Shown piece after piece: positions 17,049 through 24,718 of a stretch of 64,000 nucleotides of DNA; position 1 is the stretch's first letter, and each line of letters opens with the position of its first letter. The stretch spans positions 62,001 through 126,000 of the forward strand of contig NZ_JHWJ01000006.1 in NCBI RefSeq assembly GCF_000687555.1, written 5' to 3'. A model generated the notes under the pieces. That model was not told the DNA's origin. It searched no databases and was given only the letters and a program-made list of their open reading frames with translations. The position numbers were made by a program, and so were the translations under genes. The stretch is from [Clostridium] aerotolerans DSM 5434. Its GTDB lineage: Bacteria > Bacillota > Clostridia > Lachnospirales > Lachnospiraceae.

Positions 17049-17540
17049 GTGAGCAGGTATGAAGAAGGATTGAGCGTAATTGAGGAGAGATGTGGCAACG
17101 GAAAAGATAATATCATATCACTTTCGACGATTGCAATGGAGCCAGGCGCAGATGGCGCTCCCCGCCCATATGTTCGTGATGTGGATGCATATTACGAGGA
17201 TGGAGTATTCTATATTGTTACATGGGAAAAATCAACTAAAATGCAACAGATAGCGAAGAACCAGGAAGTCGCATTTTCTGTTTGCAGCCAATGGTTTTCC
17301 GGCAATGGTGTTGGGGTAAATTTAGGCTGGGTCCTGGATCCGAATAATGCTGAGATAAGATCTAAGCTTCGTAAAGCATTTGCCGATTGGTACGACGCTG
17401 TAAATAATGAAAAGGATGAAACCTGCATTATATTGGCGATTAAAATTACAAGAGCTACAGTCATTAAAGATCATGGTGCTGTTTGTTACCAGATGGACTT
17501 TGTGCATAAAGTGGAGACTGCAGAAGGAAAAATTATATAA
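17049..17540 (+). CDS. Pyridoxamine 5'-phosphate oxidase-like flavoprotein family
   Basis: The 163-aa protein resembles the split-barrel FMN-binding (PPOX) family: RPYVRDVDAYYEDGVFYIVT followed by KSTKMQQIAKNQEVAF is the typical barrel strand pair. The start is a GTG 9-10 nt after AAGGAGG. Family members bind FMN, F420 or haem; the true substrate is unknown. It is first in a small set with a GNAT gene and a VOC gene, all co-directional. Confidence 0.75.
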   Translation: MSRYEEGLSVIEERCGNGKDNIISLSTIAMEPGADGAPRPYVRDVDAYYEDGVFYIVTWEKSTKMQQIAKNQEVAFSVCSQWFSGNGVGVNLGWVLDPNNAEIRSKLRKAFADWYDAVNNEKDETCIILAIKITRATVIKDHGAVCYQMDFVHKVETAEGKII

Positions 17541-17567
17541 GATAGCAAGAGAGAACGGAGTATTAAG

Positions 17568-18005
17568 ATGTTTATTGAGAATCCAGACAGAACGGAACAA
17601 TTAATCAAGGAGCTGGTTGTTATATGGGAAGCATCTGTAAAAGCAACCCATACCTTCCTGAAGGAAGAAGACCGGATTTCCCTGCGTCCATATGTACAAG
17701 AAGCTCTCAAAGAGATTGATCAGTTAATTGTGGCATATCAAGGTGAGAAGCCCGTAGGCTTTATGGGAATCGAAAACCAAAAAGTAGAAATGTTATTTTT
17801 GGAGCCCGATTGTATTGGACAAGGAATAGGGAAGAAGCTTATCACAAAAGCCATAGAAGAATATGGAGTATCCTATGTAGATGTGAATGAACAAAATCCT
17901 CATGCCGCCGAATTCTATAAGCGTGCTGGTTTTGCTGTATTTGAGCGTACAGAAAAAGATGAGATGGGAAATCCGTTTCCCATTTTAAAAATGAAGCTTG
18001 GATAA
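17568..18005 (+). CDS. GNAT-family acetyltransferase
   Basis: The 145-aa protein ends in a clear GNAT core: VEMLFLEPDCIGQGIGKKL is the acetyl-CoA-binding region, and NPHAAEFYKRAGFAVFERT is motif B. It resembles the YjaB-like group of small acetyltransferases. It begins 27 nt after the PPOX-type gene and is probably co-transcribed with it. The substrate is not predictable. Confidence 0.85.
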   Translation: MFIENPDRTEQLIKELVVIWEASVKATHTFLKEEDRISLRPYVQEALKEIDQLIVAYQGEKPVGFMGIENQKVEMLFLEPDCIGQGIGKKLITKAIEEYGVSYVDVNEQNPHAAEFYKRAGFAVFERTEKDEMGNPFPILKMKLG

Positions 18006-18063
18006 ATAATGAGAATGATTGGTGTTAAAAGCAAGAAGTAAAAATATTGGAGGTGTTACTCGT

Positions 18064-18489
18064 ATGGATGATGGATTAAAAATCAAGATGTATTCTTTTA
18101 CGATGGATTGCAAAGACCCGCATGAATTAGCAGCGTTTTATGGGGCATTGCTTAAGTGGGAGACAAGGGCTATTGATGAAGGGTGGGCATGTGTATATGC
18201 TCCAGGTACGAATCAGGGAGCATATCCAGGTATACTGTTTCAAAAAAATACGGAATATAAGCCACCGGTATGGCCAGATAAGCCTGAAGCTCAACAGCAG
18301 ATGGCACATTTAGACTTTGCCGTGAATGATTTGGAAAAAGCAGTTCAGCATGCACTCCAATGTGGGGCATCGGTCGCAGAAGAACAATTTTCCAATGAGT
18401 GGACCGTTATGATTGATCCCGCAGGACATCCTTTTTGCTTATGCGAGATGAAATCCGTTATGGAGAGTTCCCATTTTGCGTTATTATAA
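18064..18489 (+). CDS. VOC-superfamily (glyoxalase/bleomycin-resistance-like) protein
   Basis: The start is ATG 18064, 7 nt after GGAGGTG. The 141-aa protein has two beta-alpha-beta-beta-beta modules typical of the VOC fold: MDCKDPHELAAFYGALLKW in the first, and HLDFAVNDLEKAVQHALQ plus DPAGHPFCLCEM in the second. The metal or ligand and the substrate are unknown. It is the last gene of the small set and is followed by a strong terminator. Confidence 0.82.
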   Translation: MDDGLKIKMYSFTMDCKDPHELAAFYGALLKWETRAIDEGWACVYAPGTNQGAYPGILFQKNTEYKPPVWPDKPEAQQQMAHLDFAVNDLEKAVQHALQCGASVAEEQFSNEWTVMIDPAGHPFCLCEMKSVMESSHFALL

Positions 18490-18556
18490 AAAATTAAAAT
18501 CATAGTACTTATCATAGATTTTTAAATTGTTAGTAAAATAAAATCGTAGTTTTAGG

Positions 18557-18595
18557 AAAAGGGATATCCTCTATGGAAGAAGATATCTCTTTTTT
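18557..18595 (+). terminator. Rho-independent terminator
   Basis: AAAAGGGATATC (18,557-18,568) pairs with GATATCTCTTTT (18,582-18,593) over 12 bp with one G-T pair and a 13-nt loop. A T run continues beyond the stem. It ends the PPOX-GNAT-VOC transcript. Confidence 0.82.
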
Positions 18596-18703
18596 GTATG
18601 GGAAGGAATGAAAGCAGCAATTACAAAAATTATAGTGGAACATAAATCATTAATAATACGCTAACCATCTGATTTTTCGATTGCATATATAAAAATAATT
18701 GGT

Positions 18704-18732
18704 TTTACCTATGATACTTAACATGATATGAT
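18704..18732 (+). promoter_or_regulatory. Promoter of the nitroreductase gene
   Basis: TTTACC (18,704-18,709) and TATGAT (18,727-18,732) are 17 bp apart, close to the sigma-A consensus. They lie about 90 bp upstream of the chosen GTG start. The rest of 18,490-18,821 holds only the terminator of the preceding transcript. Confidence 0.55.
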
Positions 18733-18821
18733 GATATCAGATGTCAGAAATCATAACTAGCGCTTATTATTATTATTTCTATAGTTGTAATAAAGGAAAA
18801 CAGAGAATGGGAGGTATAACT

Positions 18822-19325
18822 GTGAAAGAAATATTCAACCGAAGAAGCATTCGAAAGTTTAGAGACTTACCTGTGGAGAAAGAAAAAATAGATAAACTGT
18901 TACGGGCAGCCATGCAGGCGCCTTCCGCATTAAACCAACAGCCATGGGAATTTATAGTAGTTGAAGATAGAACAGCTTTACAAAAACTATCAAAAGCTAT
19001 GCCTGATGCGAAGCCAGTGGGTAATTCCGGATTAACAATTATTTTGGCAGCGAATAGCGAAAAATTCAGATATGAACCGGATTGGGAATTGGACATGAGC
19101 GCTGCGGCTCAAAATATATTATTGGAAGCCGTCTATTTGGAACTGGGAGCCGTGTGGATGAGCATTTCATCAGTGGATACTGCGATAGATTACGTACGGG
19201 AGATGTATCAATTACCAGCCCATATAAAACCTTTTGCATTCATTGCAGTTGGTTATCCAGAGAGCCAACAGAATCAATTTATAGATAGATATCATAAAGA
19301 AAAAGTCCATTATGAAACGTGGTAA
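18822..19325 (+). CDS. Nitroreductase-family FMN-dependent oxidoreductase
   Basis: The start is GTG 18822, 7 nt after GGGAGG, giving a 167-aa protein that begins MKEIFNRRSIRKF, the FMN-binding N-terminus of the family. APSALNQQPWEFIVV and GAVWMSIS complete the flavin site. The short length fits the clostridial nitroreductase group. An upstream ATG at 18741 would add a tyrosine-rich stretch with no ribosome binding site. It probably reduces nitro or quinone compounds with NAD(P)H. Confidence 0.87.
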   Translation: MKEIFNRRSIRKFRDLPVEKEKIDKLLRAAMQAPSALNQQPWEFIVVEDRTALQKLSKAMPDAKPVGNSGLTIILAANSEKFRYEPDWELDMSAAAQNILLEAVYLELGAVWMSISSVDTAIDYVREMYQLPAHIKPFAFIAVGYPESQQNQFIDRYHKEKVHYETW

Positions 19326-19377
19326 TATTGTGATTGACGGCATTACGATTCATGGGATTTTGTGGAGAATACAAAAT

Positions 19378-19417
19378 AGCAAGCATAATAAGTGTGCTGA
19401 TACTTATTATGCTTGCT
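19378..19417. terminator. Bidirectional terminator between convergent genes
   Basis: AGCAAGCATAATAAGT (19,378-19,393) and its exact complement at 19,402-19,417 form a perfect 16-bp stem with an 8-nt loop. Pyrimidine-rich sequence follows on the + strand and ATTTTG on the - strand. It lies between the convergent nitroreductase and rsmH-like genes. Confidence 0.85.
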
Positions 19418-19464
19418 TTCCTTTATTGTAAACAATCGAATGTAAACAATAGAATGGCTTTACA

Positions 19465-20526
19465 TTATGCTTTGATTGCCCAACGTAATTTCGCACATTT
19501 TGCACGACTATTGAAACTGCATTCCGCTGCTGATGGGCGAATGGGCTCAGGAGCGATTTCTTTGTAAAGACCTTCACGATAGAAGCGCTGGAACGATTTT
19601 TTGACCAGCCGGTCTTCTCCGGAATGAAACGTAAGAATGGCAACTCGTCCCCCCTCAGCCAAAGCAGAAGGTAACTTTTCAAGAAATTCATATAATACTT
19701 CGTATTCTTTGTTAACATCAATTCGAAGGGCCTGAAAGCATCTTTGGCATGATTTTTTAATTGCAAGATCCTTATCTTTTTCCGGAATGAATCTAAGGGC
19801 ATCCTGTATGATTTGTTGCAGCTGACTCGTTGTAATAATCTCTTTTCCTTTTTTTATTGCGAATACAATGGCACGAGAAATCTCCGCAGAATAAGGCTCG
19901 TCTGCATTCTCCAATAACATTCCCTGTAATTCGTCTTGCGATATGGTTTTCAGCCGATCCGCGGCAGAGATGCCTTTGGAAGGGTTTAACCGTAAGTCCA
20001 AAGGTCCCTCTGTTTTAAATGAAAATCCTCGATCGGGATTATCAATCTGCATGGAAGAGACACCTAAGTCTGCCAATACAAAGTTAAGAGGGCCTGAATC
20101 GGAAGTGATCTGATCGATATTAGAAAAATTCGTATTTCTGATGGTTAAAATTTCCGGGCCATATCCTAAGCGTTCCAAACGCTCCTTTGTTCTCGGCAAT
20201 TCGATAGGATCTTCATCGGTGGCATACAAGTGTCCCTTTGAATCTAAACATTTAAGCATTTCTAAGGTATGACCACCATAACCTAAGGTGGCATCCATAC
20301 CAATTTGTCCCGGAGTTATTTGTAGGAACTCCAGTATCTCATTCACACAAATGGAACGATGCATGCCGGCAGGCGTGCTGCCCTTTTGAATTACCTTAGC
20401 AATTGTATCCCCATATAGCTCTGGCTGCAGTTCTTTGTATTTTTCCTTAAAGGTCTTTGGGTGAGTGCCTTTATACCTGGGCCGGCGCTGATGTTTTTGT
20501 TCCTGATTATCCATTCCTTTATCCAC
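19465..20526 (-). CDS. RsmH-like 16S rRNA (cytosine-N4)-methyltransferase paralogue
   Basis: The 353-aa protein has the MraW/RsmH core: DATLGYGGHTLEML for SAM binding, NFVLADLGVSSMQIDNPDRG, LDLRLNP and VAILTFHSGEDRLVK. RsmH modifies C1402 of 16S rRNA. It is longer than the usual 310 residues because of an approximately 40-residue basic N-terminal extension rich in Arg, Lys and His. It is not in a cell-division (dcw) gene context, so it is probably a second copy rather than the housekeeping mraW. The activity of the paralogue is inferred from intact motifs only. Confidence 0.85.
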   Translation of the reverse strand: MDKGMDNQEQKHQRRPRYKGTHPKTFKEKYKELQPELYGDTIAKVIQKGSTPAGMHRSICVNEILEFLQITPGQIGMDATLGYGGHTLEMLKCLDSKGHLYATDEDPIELPRTKERLERLGYGPEILTIRNTNFSNIDQITSDSGPLNFVLADLGVSSMQIDNPDRGFSFKTEGPLDLRLNPSKGISAADRLKTISQDELQGMLLENADEPYSAEISRAIVFAIKKGKEIITTSQLQQIIQDALRFIPEKDKDLAIKKSCQRCFQALRIDVNKEYEVLYEFLEKLPSALAEGGRVAILTFHSGEDRLVKKSFQRFYREGLYKEIAPEPIRPSAAECSFNSRAKCAKLRWAIKA

Positions 20527-20714
20527 CTTTTAACATGTAATTATTATTTATGATCCAAAGTGTCACCAAAACTGACTGCTTGGAATTTTCCTATTACTAC
20601 ATGATATCAAATACAGGTCATAATAGCAAACCTATAATCAAATAACCGATCCAATCCTTCACATAAAATGAAATAAGTGCAAAGAATTCCCTGGTTTCTT
20701 ACAAAGAATTATGT

Positions 20715-20743
20715 TGTATTTTGTCATAATGGATGATATTATA
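20715..20743 (+). promoter_or_regulatory. Promoter of the acetate permease gene
   Basis: TTGTAT (20,715-20,720) and TATTAT (20,738-20,743) are separated by 17 bp, about 50 bp upstream of the ATG at 20,793. The remainder of the divergent region 20,527-20,714 shows no clear operator. Confidence 0.55.
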
Positions 20744-20792
20744 TGCCAGGTGCGTATTCGCATATTTATATAACGAAAGGATATTTCAAATA

Positions 20793-21392
20793 ATGTCAAC
20801 CAAAACAGCACAATCCATTCAGACAACACCAGCAGCACAAACAGCTTCCGCTGCCATAGCCAATCCAGCTCCTCTTGGACTTTTAGGATTTGGAATGACT
20901 ACCTGCCTGCTCAATCTCCACAATGCAGGAATCATACCTTTATCCATTGTTATTGTAGCGATGGGATTTGCATTAGGCGGTGCCGCTCAGATCATAGCTG
21001 GCATTATGGAATTTAAGAAAAATAACACCTTTGGCGCAACGGCATTCACAGCCTATGGTTTCTTCTGGTGGTCCTTGATTATCATCTGGATCAATCCATT
21101 TAAAGGAATCGAAGCTGCTGATCCTATGAGCATGGGCTTTTACTTAGGTCTTTGGTGTGTATTCACTCTCTTTATGTTCATTGGAACTTTGAAACATAAC
21201 CGTGCCAGCCAGGTGGTTTTTGGCTCCCTTACTGTTTTGTTTTTCCTGCTTTCCATGGCAAACTTTACCGGTTCTGAATCCATACATACTTTAGCTGGAT
21301 ATGTAGGAATTTTCTGCGGTCTTTCCGCTATCTATAATTCTATGGGACAGGTTATAAACAACGAATTTAAAAAGACAATTATGCCTTTATAA
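20793..21392 (+). CDS. satP: SatP/GPR1/FUN34/YaaH-family acetate permease
   Basis: The start is ATG 20793, 13 nt after GAAAGG; an upstream in-frame ATG at 20733 overlaps the -10 box. The 199-aa membrane protein has the family signature NPAPLGLLGFGMTT before the first of about six transmembrane helices, plus FFWWSLIIIWI. It transports acetate or succinate with protons. It is monocistronic, with its own promoter and a strong terminator. Confidence 0.9.
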   Translation: MSTKTAQSIQTTPAAQTASAAIANPAPLGLLGFGMTTCLLNLHNAGIIPLSIVIVAMGFALGGAAQIIAGIMEFKKNNTFGATAFTAYGFFWWSLIIIWINPFKGIEAADPMSMGFYLGLWCVFTLFMFIGTLKHNRASQVVFGSLTVLFFLLSMANFTGSESIHTLAGYVGIFCGLSAIYNSMGQVINNEFKKTIMPL

Positions 21393-21397
21393 ATTGT

Positions 21398-21444
21398 GAA
21401 TAGAAAAAAGGATTTGAAACGAAACGTTTCAAGTCCTTTTTTTC
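21398..21444. terminator. Bidirectional terminator, satP and fdhD
   Basis: GGATTTGAAACG pairs with CGTTTCAAGTCC over 12 bp, with one G-T pair and an AAA loop. It is flanked by an A run upstream and a T run downstream, so it can terminate both the + strand satP and the - strand fdhD transcripts. Confidence 0.9.
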
Positions 21445-21450
21445 TTGGTG

Positions 21451-22257
21451 TCAATATAGAAGCCTTTGTTCATTGGAATATAAATTAAGTTTCGTTCCTC
21501 TTGCAAAGCCCGCCAAAGTAATATTGTACTTATCCGCCATTTCAATGGCCACATCTGTGGGGACAGAGCGGGCCACCAGAATAGGGATTTTAGCCTTAAT
21601 GATTTTTAATATCATATCGCTGGGGACTCTGCCGCTGGTAATAAGGACGGTCTTTGATAAGTCAATTCTGTGGTCCATGGCGTAACCCAGGACTTTATCC
21701 ACTGCATTATGTCTGCCGATATCCTCCATCAGATAGAGTAAGCCCTTGTCATTATAAAGTGCGCAGGAATGGATTCCACGGGTTGATTTGTAAATTTCAC
21801 TGCTTTTTTGAAAATCATTCATATAAGACAGAACCGCCCCAAATGGGATCGTATAAGAGTACTCCAGAGGAGCTAAGTCACTGTCGTTCATGAGATAATA
21901 AGCGATGGAATGTTGTTTCCCGCAGGCTGTAGTAACGGTACGGATTCCTTCGGTCGCCTCAATCATATCTTTAAAAATATCATTGTTCGTTAATTTGACA
22001 AACGCTTTTCCCTCATCTTCTTTTATTTCAATGGATTCGATCTCTGACATTCCTCCAATGATTCCTTCCGTGTATAAATTTCCAAGGACCAATTCATATA
22101 AATTCTTATGGGTACAAATAAGGTTTACATAACGAATGCCGTTTACAAAGATAGATAGCTTGTATTCTATTAAGATGTCCTGATGCTCTTCGGACTGTGA
22201 ATCAGTGCTGCATACTAAAATCTTATAATTTTTGCTGATGTGGTTTGTATCTGGCAT
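21451..22257 (-). CDS. fdhD: FdhD-type sulfurtransferase for molybdenum/tungsten enzyme activation
   Basis: The 268-aa protein matches FdhD: TTACGKQ holds the active Cys (single, rather than a CxxC), GIHSCALYN and EDIGRHNAVDK follow, then LITSGRVPSDMILKI. FdhD passes sulfur from a cysteine desulfurase to the bis-pterin cofactor of formate dehydrogenase. It lies 27 bp after agrC on the same strand, without a terminator between, and so appears to be co-transcribed with agrA-agrC. No formate dehydrogenase gene is visible; the closest pterin enzyme is the AOR at 25,422, which is not known to need FdhD. Confidence 0.9.
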   Translation of the reverse strand: MPDTNHISKNYKILVCSTDSQSEEHQDILIEYKLSIFVNGIRYVNLICTHKNLYELVLGNLYTEGIIGGMSEIESIEIKEDEGKAFVKLTNNDIFKDMIEATEGIRTVTTACGKQHSIAYYLMNDSDLAPLEYSYTIPFGAVLSYMNDFQKSSEIYKSTRGIHSCALYNDKGLLYLMEDIGRHNAVDKVLGYAMDHRIDLSKTVLITSGRVPSDMILKIIKAKIPILVARSVPTDVAIEMADKYNITLAGFARGTKLNLYSNEQRLLY

Positions 22258-22284
22258 GGATTCTCCTTTTCATCAATCATATAA

Positions 22285-23619
22285 TCAGCAGGCTTCATCA
22301 GGTAAATATAGTAAAACATTAGCTGTAAATAAATTTTTTTCTCCTCTTTGCTGCTCTCCGTAATTAAATTCAAGAACCCCGTTATATTTTTTGACGGTAT
22401 GACTAACAGAATTTAATCCGATTCCATGCCAGGTCTTATCCTTTTTGGTTGAGTATGGTTTTCCGTCTTTGATGTTTAACTGGGAGAAATCATAGGAGTT
22501 TATTACCTGTATAGTAAGAACTCCGTGGATGGCAGAGACATGAATTAAAATCTCTCTTTGCTCTTTTGGAAGTTTGATACAAGCTTCCAGCGCATTGTCC
22601 AAAAGGTTTCCTAAGATAATGGTGAGATCCATCTTGTCAATGTCAAGAATTTTGGGAAGCCGGATGTGCACTTGGGTTTTTACATAAAAATGCTGGGAAA
22701 GATAAAGCTTATTGTTAATCAGTGCATCTATGACCGGATGTCCACTGTTGACACCGGCTTCCTGGGCTTTTACATTGACCGTAAGCTTTCTGATATATTC
22801 GATCAATTCTGTGTTCTGCCCTTGTTCTGCCAGTCCTGATATGGCGGCCAGATGGTTATTTATGTTGTGGCGGTCTTCCCGCAGACTTTTTTGGAACCGC
22901 TGGATCAGAACGGATTGCTTTTCATATGCATTGTTCTGTTGAGAGAGAAGGAGGTTTTCATACTTTAAATTCTCTTCCAGTAGTAGCTTATCATATAAGT
23001 AAAACAGTAAAATATTAACGACTAATAAAACAAGAGACGCACTGGCTAATAAAAAAGAAGATTCGGCTTGATTGGAAATGATCTCTAACGTCATGCTGTT
23101 TAAGATATAGATACTACCGGCAGGAATCAAAAACATAGCCAGCCAGCGAGGAGGCCTTATATCCGTGTTATAAGTTTCTTGTTTGTAAAAGAAGATTTTA
23201 CTCCATTTTACCAGACCGAACATCATCATATTTGATAAGATGATTCCAATTACAACGAAAAAATCTTGTTGTATGATGGTATTAAAGGAAGCTCCAATAA
23301 AAAGAACAAGTGCCGCCGCCGTACAATCTTCACTTGCTAGAGAGAGGATATAGATGAAGGAAGCAGCGAGAAGGCGTTTAAATACAGATGTCTTGTAAAA
23401 ATAGCATATGAGAAAAAATGCAGTCAAATTAAAAATGATGTTTAACATGGGATTGAATAAATAAAAGTACAAGTATGCCCCAGCAAGGTAATAGGCTGTA
23501 TAAGCAATTCCAATGGCCCAGACAGGGGTCCTCCTTTTCTTTAAAAAGGTATCAATAAAATCATATATTACATAAGTCCGAATGATATTCATAATTAAAT
23601 ATGTAATGACTACGTTCAT
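22285..23619 (-). CDS. agrC: AgrC-like sensor histidine kinase
   Basis: The 444-aa protein has six or seven transmembrane helices over about 200 residues, then a coiled segment (LLLSQQNNAYEKQ). The phosphoacceptor region EDRHNINNHLAAISG and a GHKL ATPase domain with ILGNLLDNALEACI and GIGLNSV follow. This is the layout of AgrC-type peptide sensors. It overlaps agrA by 4 bp (ATGA) and faces agrD-agrB, so it should sense the cyclic peptide made from the 24,571 gene. Confidence 0.9.
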   Translation of the reverse strand: MNVVITYLIMNIIRTYVIYDFIDTFLKKRRTPVWAIGIAYTAYYLAGAYLYFYLFNPMLNIIFNLTAFFLICYFYKTSVFKRLLAASFIYILSLASEDCTAAALVLFIGASFNTIIQQDFFVVIGIILSNMMMFGLVKWSKIFFYKQETYNTDIRPPRWLAMFLIPAGSIYILNSMTLEIISNQAESSFLLASASLVLLVVNILLFYLYDKLLLEENLKYENLLLSQQNNAYEKQSVLIQRFQKSLREDRHNINNHLAAISGLAEQGQNTELIEYIRKLTVNVKAQEAGVNSGHPVIDALINNKLYLSQHFYVKTQVHIRLPKILDIDKMDLTIILGNLLDNALEACIKLPKEQREILIHVSAIHGVLTIQVINSYDFSQLNIKDGKPYSTKKDKTWHGIGLNSVSHTVKKYNGVLEFNYGEQQRGEKNLFTANVLLYLPDEAC

Positions 23620-24353
23620 TTGTTATCTTCCTTATTTTTCCTAAGCTGCAAATACTTCGCCCTTATGTCCTTTCTCTTTGGGCCGCTGATTGCTAATTCA
23701 GTCTGATTGGACATGTGAACCTTATCATAGGACATTTGCCGAATATGGTTGTAATTAATTAAGATAGAATGATGAATCAATAAAAATCCTCGTGTTTCTA
23801 ATCTCTCAGATACTTCCGTCAGCTTTCCATAGAAGATATACCCGTTATCTTTTGTAATTACATTAATTTTATGACCTTTGGATATCTCCATATAAATGAT
23901 ATCCTCAATGGGAATATTGCATTGTCCCTTGTCAATGTCCTTAAAACAAAAAAAATCGTCCTGTGTTTCATTTAACCGTTTATAAGCACTTAAAAGATCT
24001 TTTTTAAAAAGCTGAGGATCTATAGGCTTTGATAAAAAGCGAAAGGTGTCTAAGCAAAAAACCTCTTTTGCCCGGTTATCGTAGGAAGATATGTAGATAA
24101 TAATGGTTTTTTTAATTTGAAAATAATATCTTAGTTTCGTTCCGACTTCAATTCCGTTCATGCCATTCATGCTAATATCCAGAAATGCCAAGTCATAAAA
24201 AGTACCTCCTTTTAGTTTTTCACACAAACTCTCCCCTGATGTGAAAGAATCGGTGAAGTAAGAGATATGCGCCTCTGATAATGTGCTTTGAATCATGGAT
24301 TTAATCTGCTCAATAAATATGGGCTCGTCATCACAGATAGCAATTTTAATCAT
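23616..24353 (-). CDS. agrA: AgrA-like LytTR response regulator
   Basis: The start is the ATG at 24353 (MIKIAICDDEP), preceded by AAGGAGA; an upstream ATG at 24401 adds a 16-residue extension without a site. The 245-aa protein has a receiver domain with acidic CDDEP and phospho-Asp in LAFLDISMNG, and a C-terminal LytTR DNA-binding domain (DIIYMEISKGHKINVI, LIHHSILINYNHI). It is the first gene of the agrA-agrC-fdhD unit. Its likely target is the tandem repeat at 24,447-24,475. Confidence 0.9.
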   Translation of the reverse strand: MIKIAICDDEPIFIEQIKSMIQSTLSEAHISYFTDSFTSGESLCEKLKGGTFYDLAFLDISMNGMNGIEVGTKLRYYFQIKKTIIIYISSYDNRAKEVFCLDTFRFLSKPIDPQLFKKDLLSAYKRLNETQDDFFCFKDIDKGQCNIPIEDIIYMEISKGHKINVITKDNGYIFYGKLTEVSERLETRGFLLIHHSILINYNHIRQMSYDKVHMSNQTELAISGPKRKDIRAKYLQLRKNKEDNK

Positions 24354-24446
24354 AAATGTCTCTGTCTCCTTCCATTCTTTTACTAAAAAATATTTTATCA
24401 TAGGTATGTCAAAAAAAGTATTAAAAAAATGTTGAAAAAGGGGATT

Positions 24447-24475
24447 TAAGAGAATTTGCTTATTTTATAAGAGAA
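24447..24475 (+). promoter_or_regulatory. Tandem direct repeat, probable AgrA site
   Basis: TAAGAGAA occurs at 24,447-24,454 and 24,468-24,475, 21 bp apart; the match extends to TAAGAGAA-N2-TG. The second copy ends 13 bp upstream of the -35 box of agrD. Spacing and position are as expected for activation by an AgrA/LytTR protein, making a positive feedback loop. Confidence 0.65.
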
Positions 24476-24488
24476 AATGAAAAGATAT

Positions 24489-24516
24489 TTTACAGAAAAA
24501 AAGATTATGCTATACT
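24489..24516 (+). promoter_or_regulatory. Promoter of agrD-agrB and probably the downstream array
   Basis: TTTACA (24,489-24,494) and TATACT (24,511-24,516) are separated by 16 bp, each one mismatch or so from consensus. Transcription would start near 24,523, about 48 nt ahead of agrD. On the opposite strand a TTGACA (24,412-24,407) could be the -35 element for agrA, though its -10 is poor. Confidence 0.7.
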
Positions 24517-24570
24517 AGGCAAAATTAAGTAACTCTAATTCAATATTTTAAAACAAAGGAGAGTATTAAA

Positions 24571-24714
24571 ATGAAAAAATTATCTGTTGTTATGGGAAAT
24601 GTTGTGTCTGCTCTTGCTCTTAAATCAGCTGTTACCACAAGCAATCTGGCATGCGGATATATTTATTATCAGCCTGAGATGCCAAAAGAAGCAAAGAAAT
24701 TAAGAAAATTCTAA
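24571..24714 (+). CDS. agrD: AgrD-like cyclic lactone autoinducer precursor peptide
   Basis: This 47-codon gene has AAAGGAGAG upstream. The peptide has a basic start, an amphipathic or hydrophobic leader (VVMGNVVSALALKSAV), Cys28 in LACGYIY, then the acidic, proline-containing tail YQPEMPKEAKKLRKF. This is the AgrD pattern: leader, core with Cys, conserved recognition tail. By alignment with staphylococcal AgrD, the ring should be a thiolactone from Cys28 to Tyr32 (CGYIY). It is directly followed by agrB. Confidence 0.88.
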   Translation: MKKLSVVMGNVVSALALKSAVTTSNLACGYIYYQPEMPKEAKKLRKF

Positions 24715-24718
24715 TATC

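Noticed and set aside
19334-19567. A 77-codon + strand reading frame after the nitroreductase gene
   Set aside because: It runs through the perfect 16-bp terminator hairpin and then antisense to the rsmH-like gene, has no ribosome binding site and resembles nothing.
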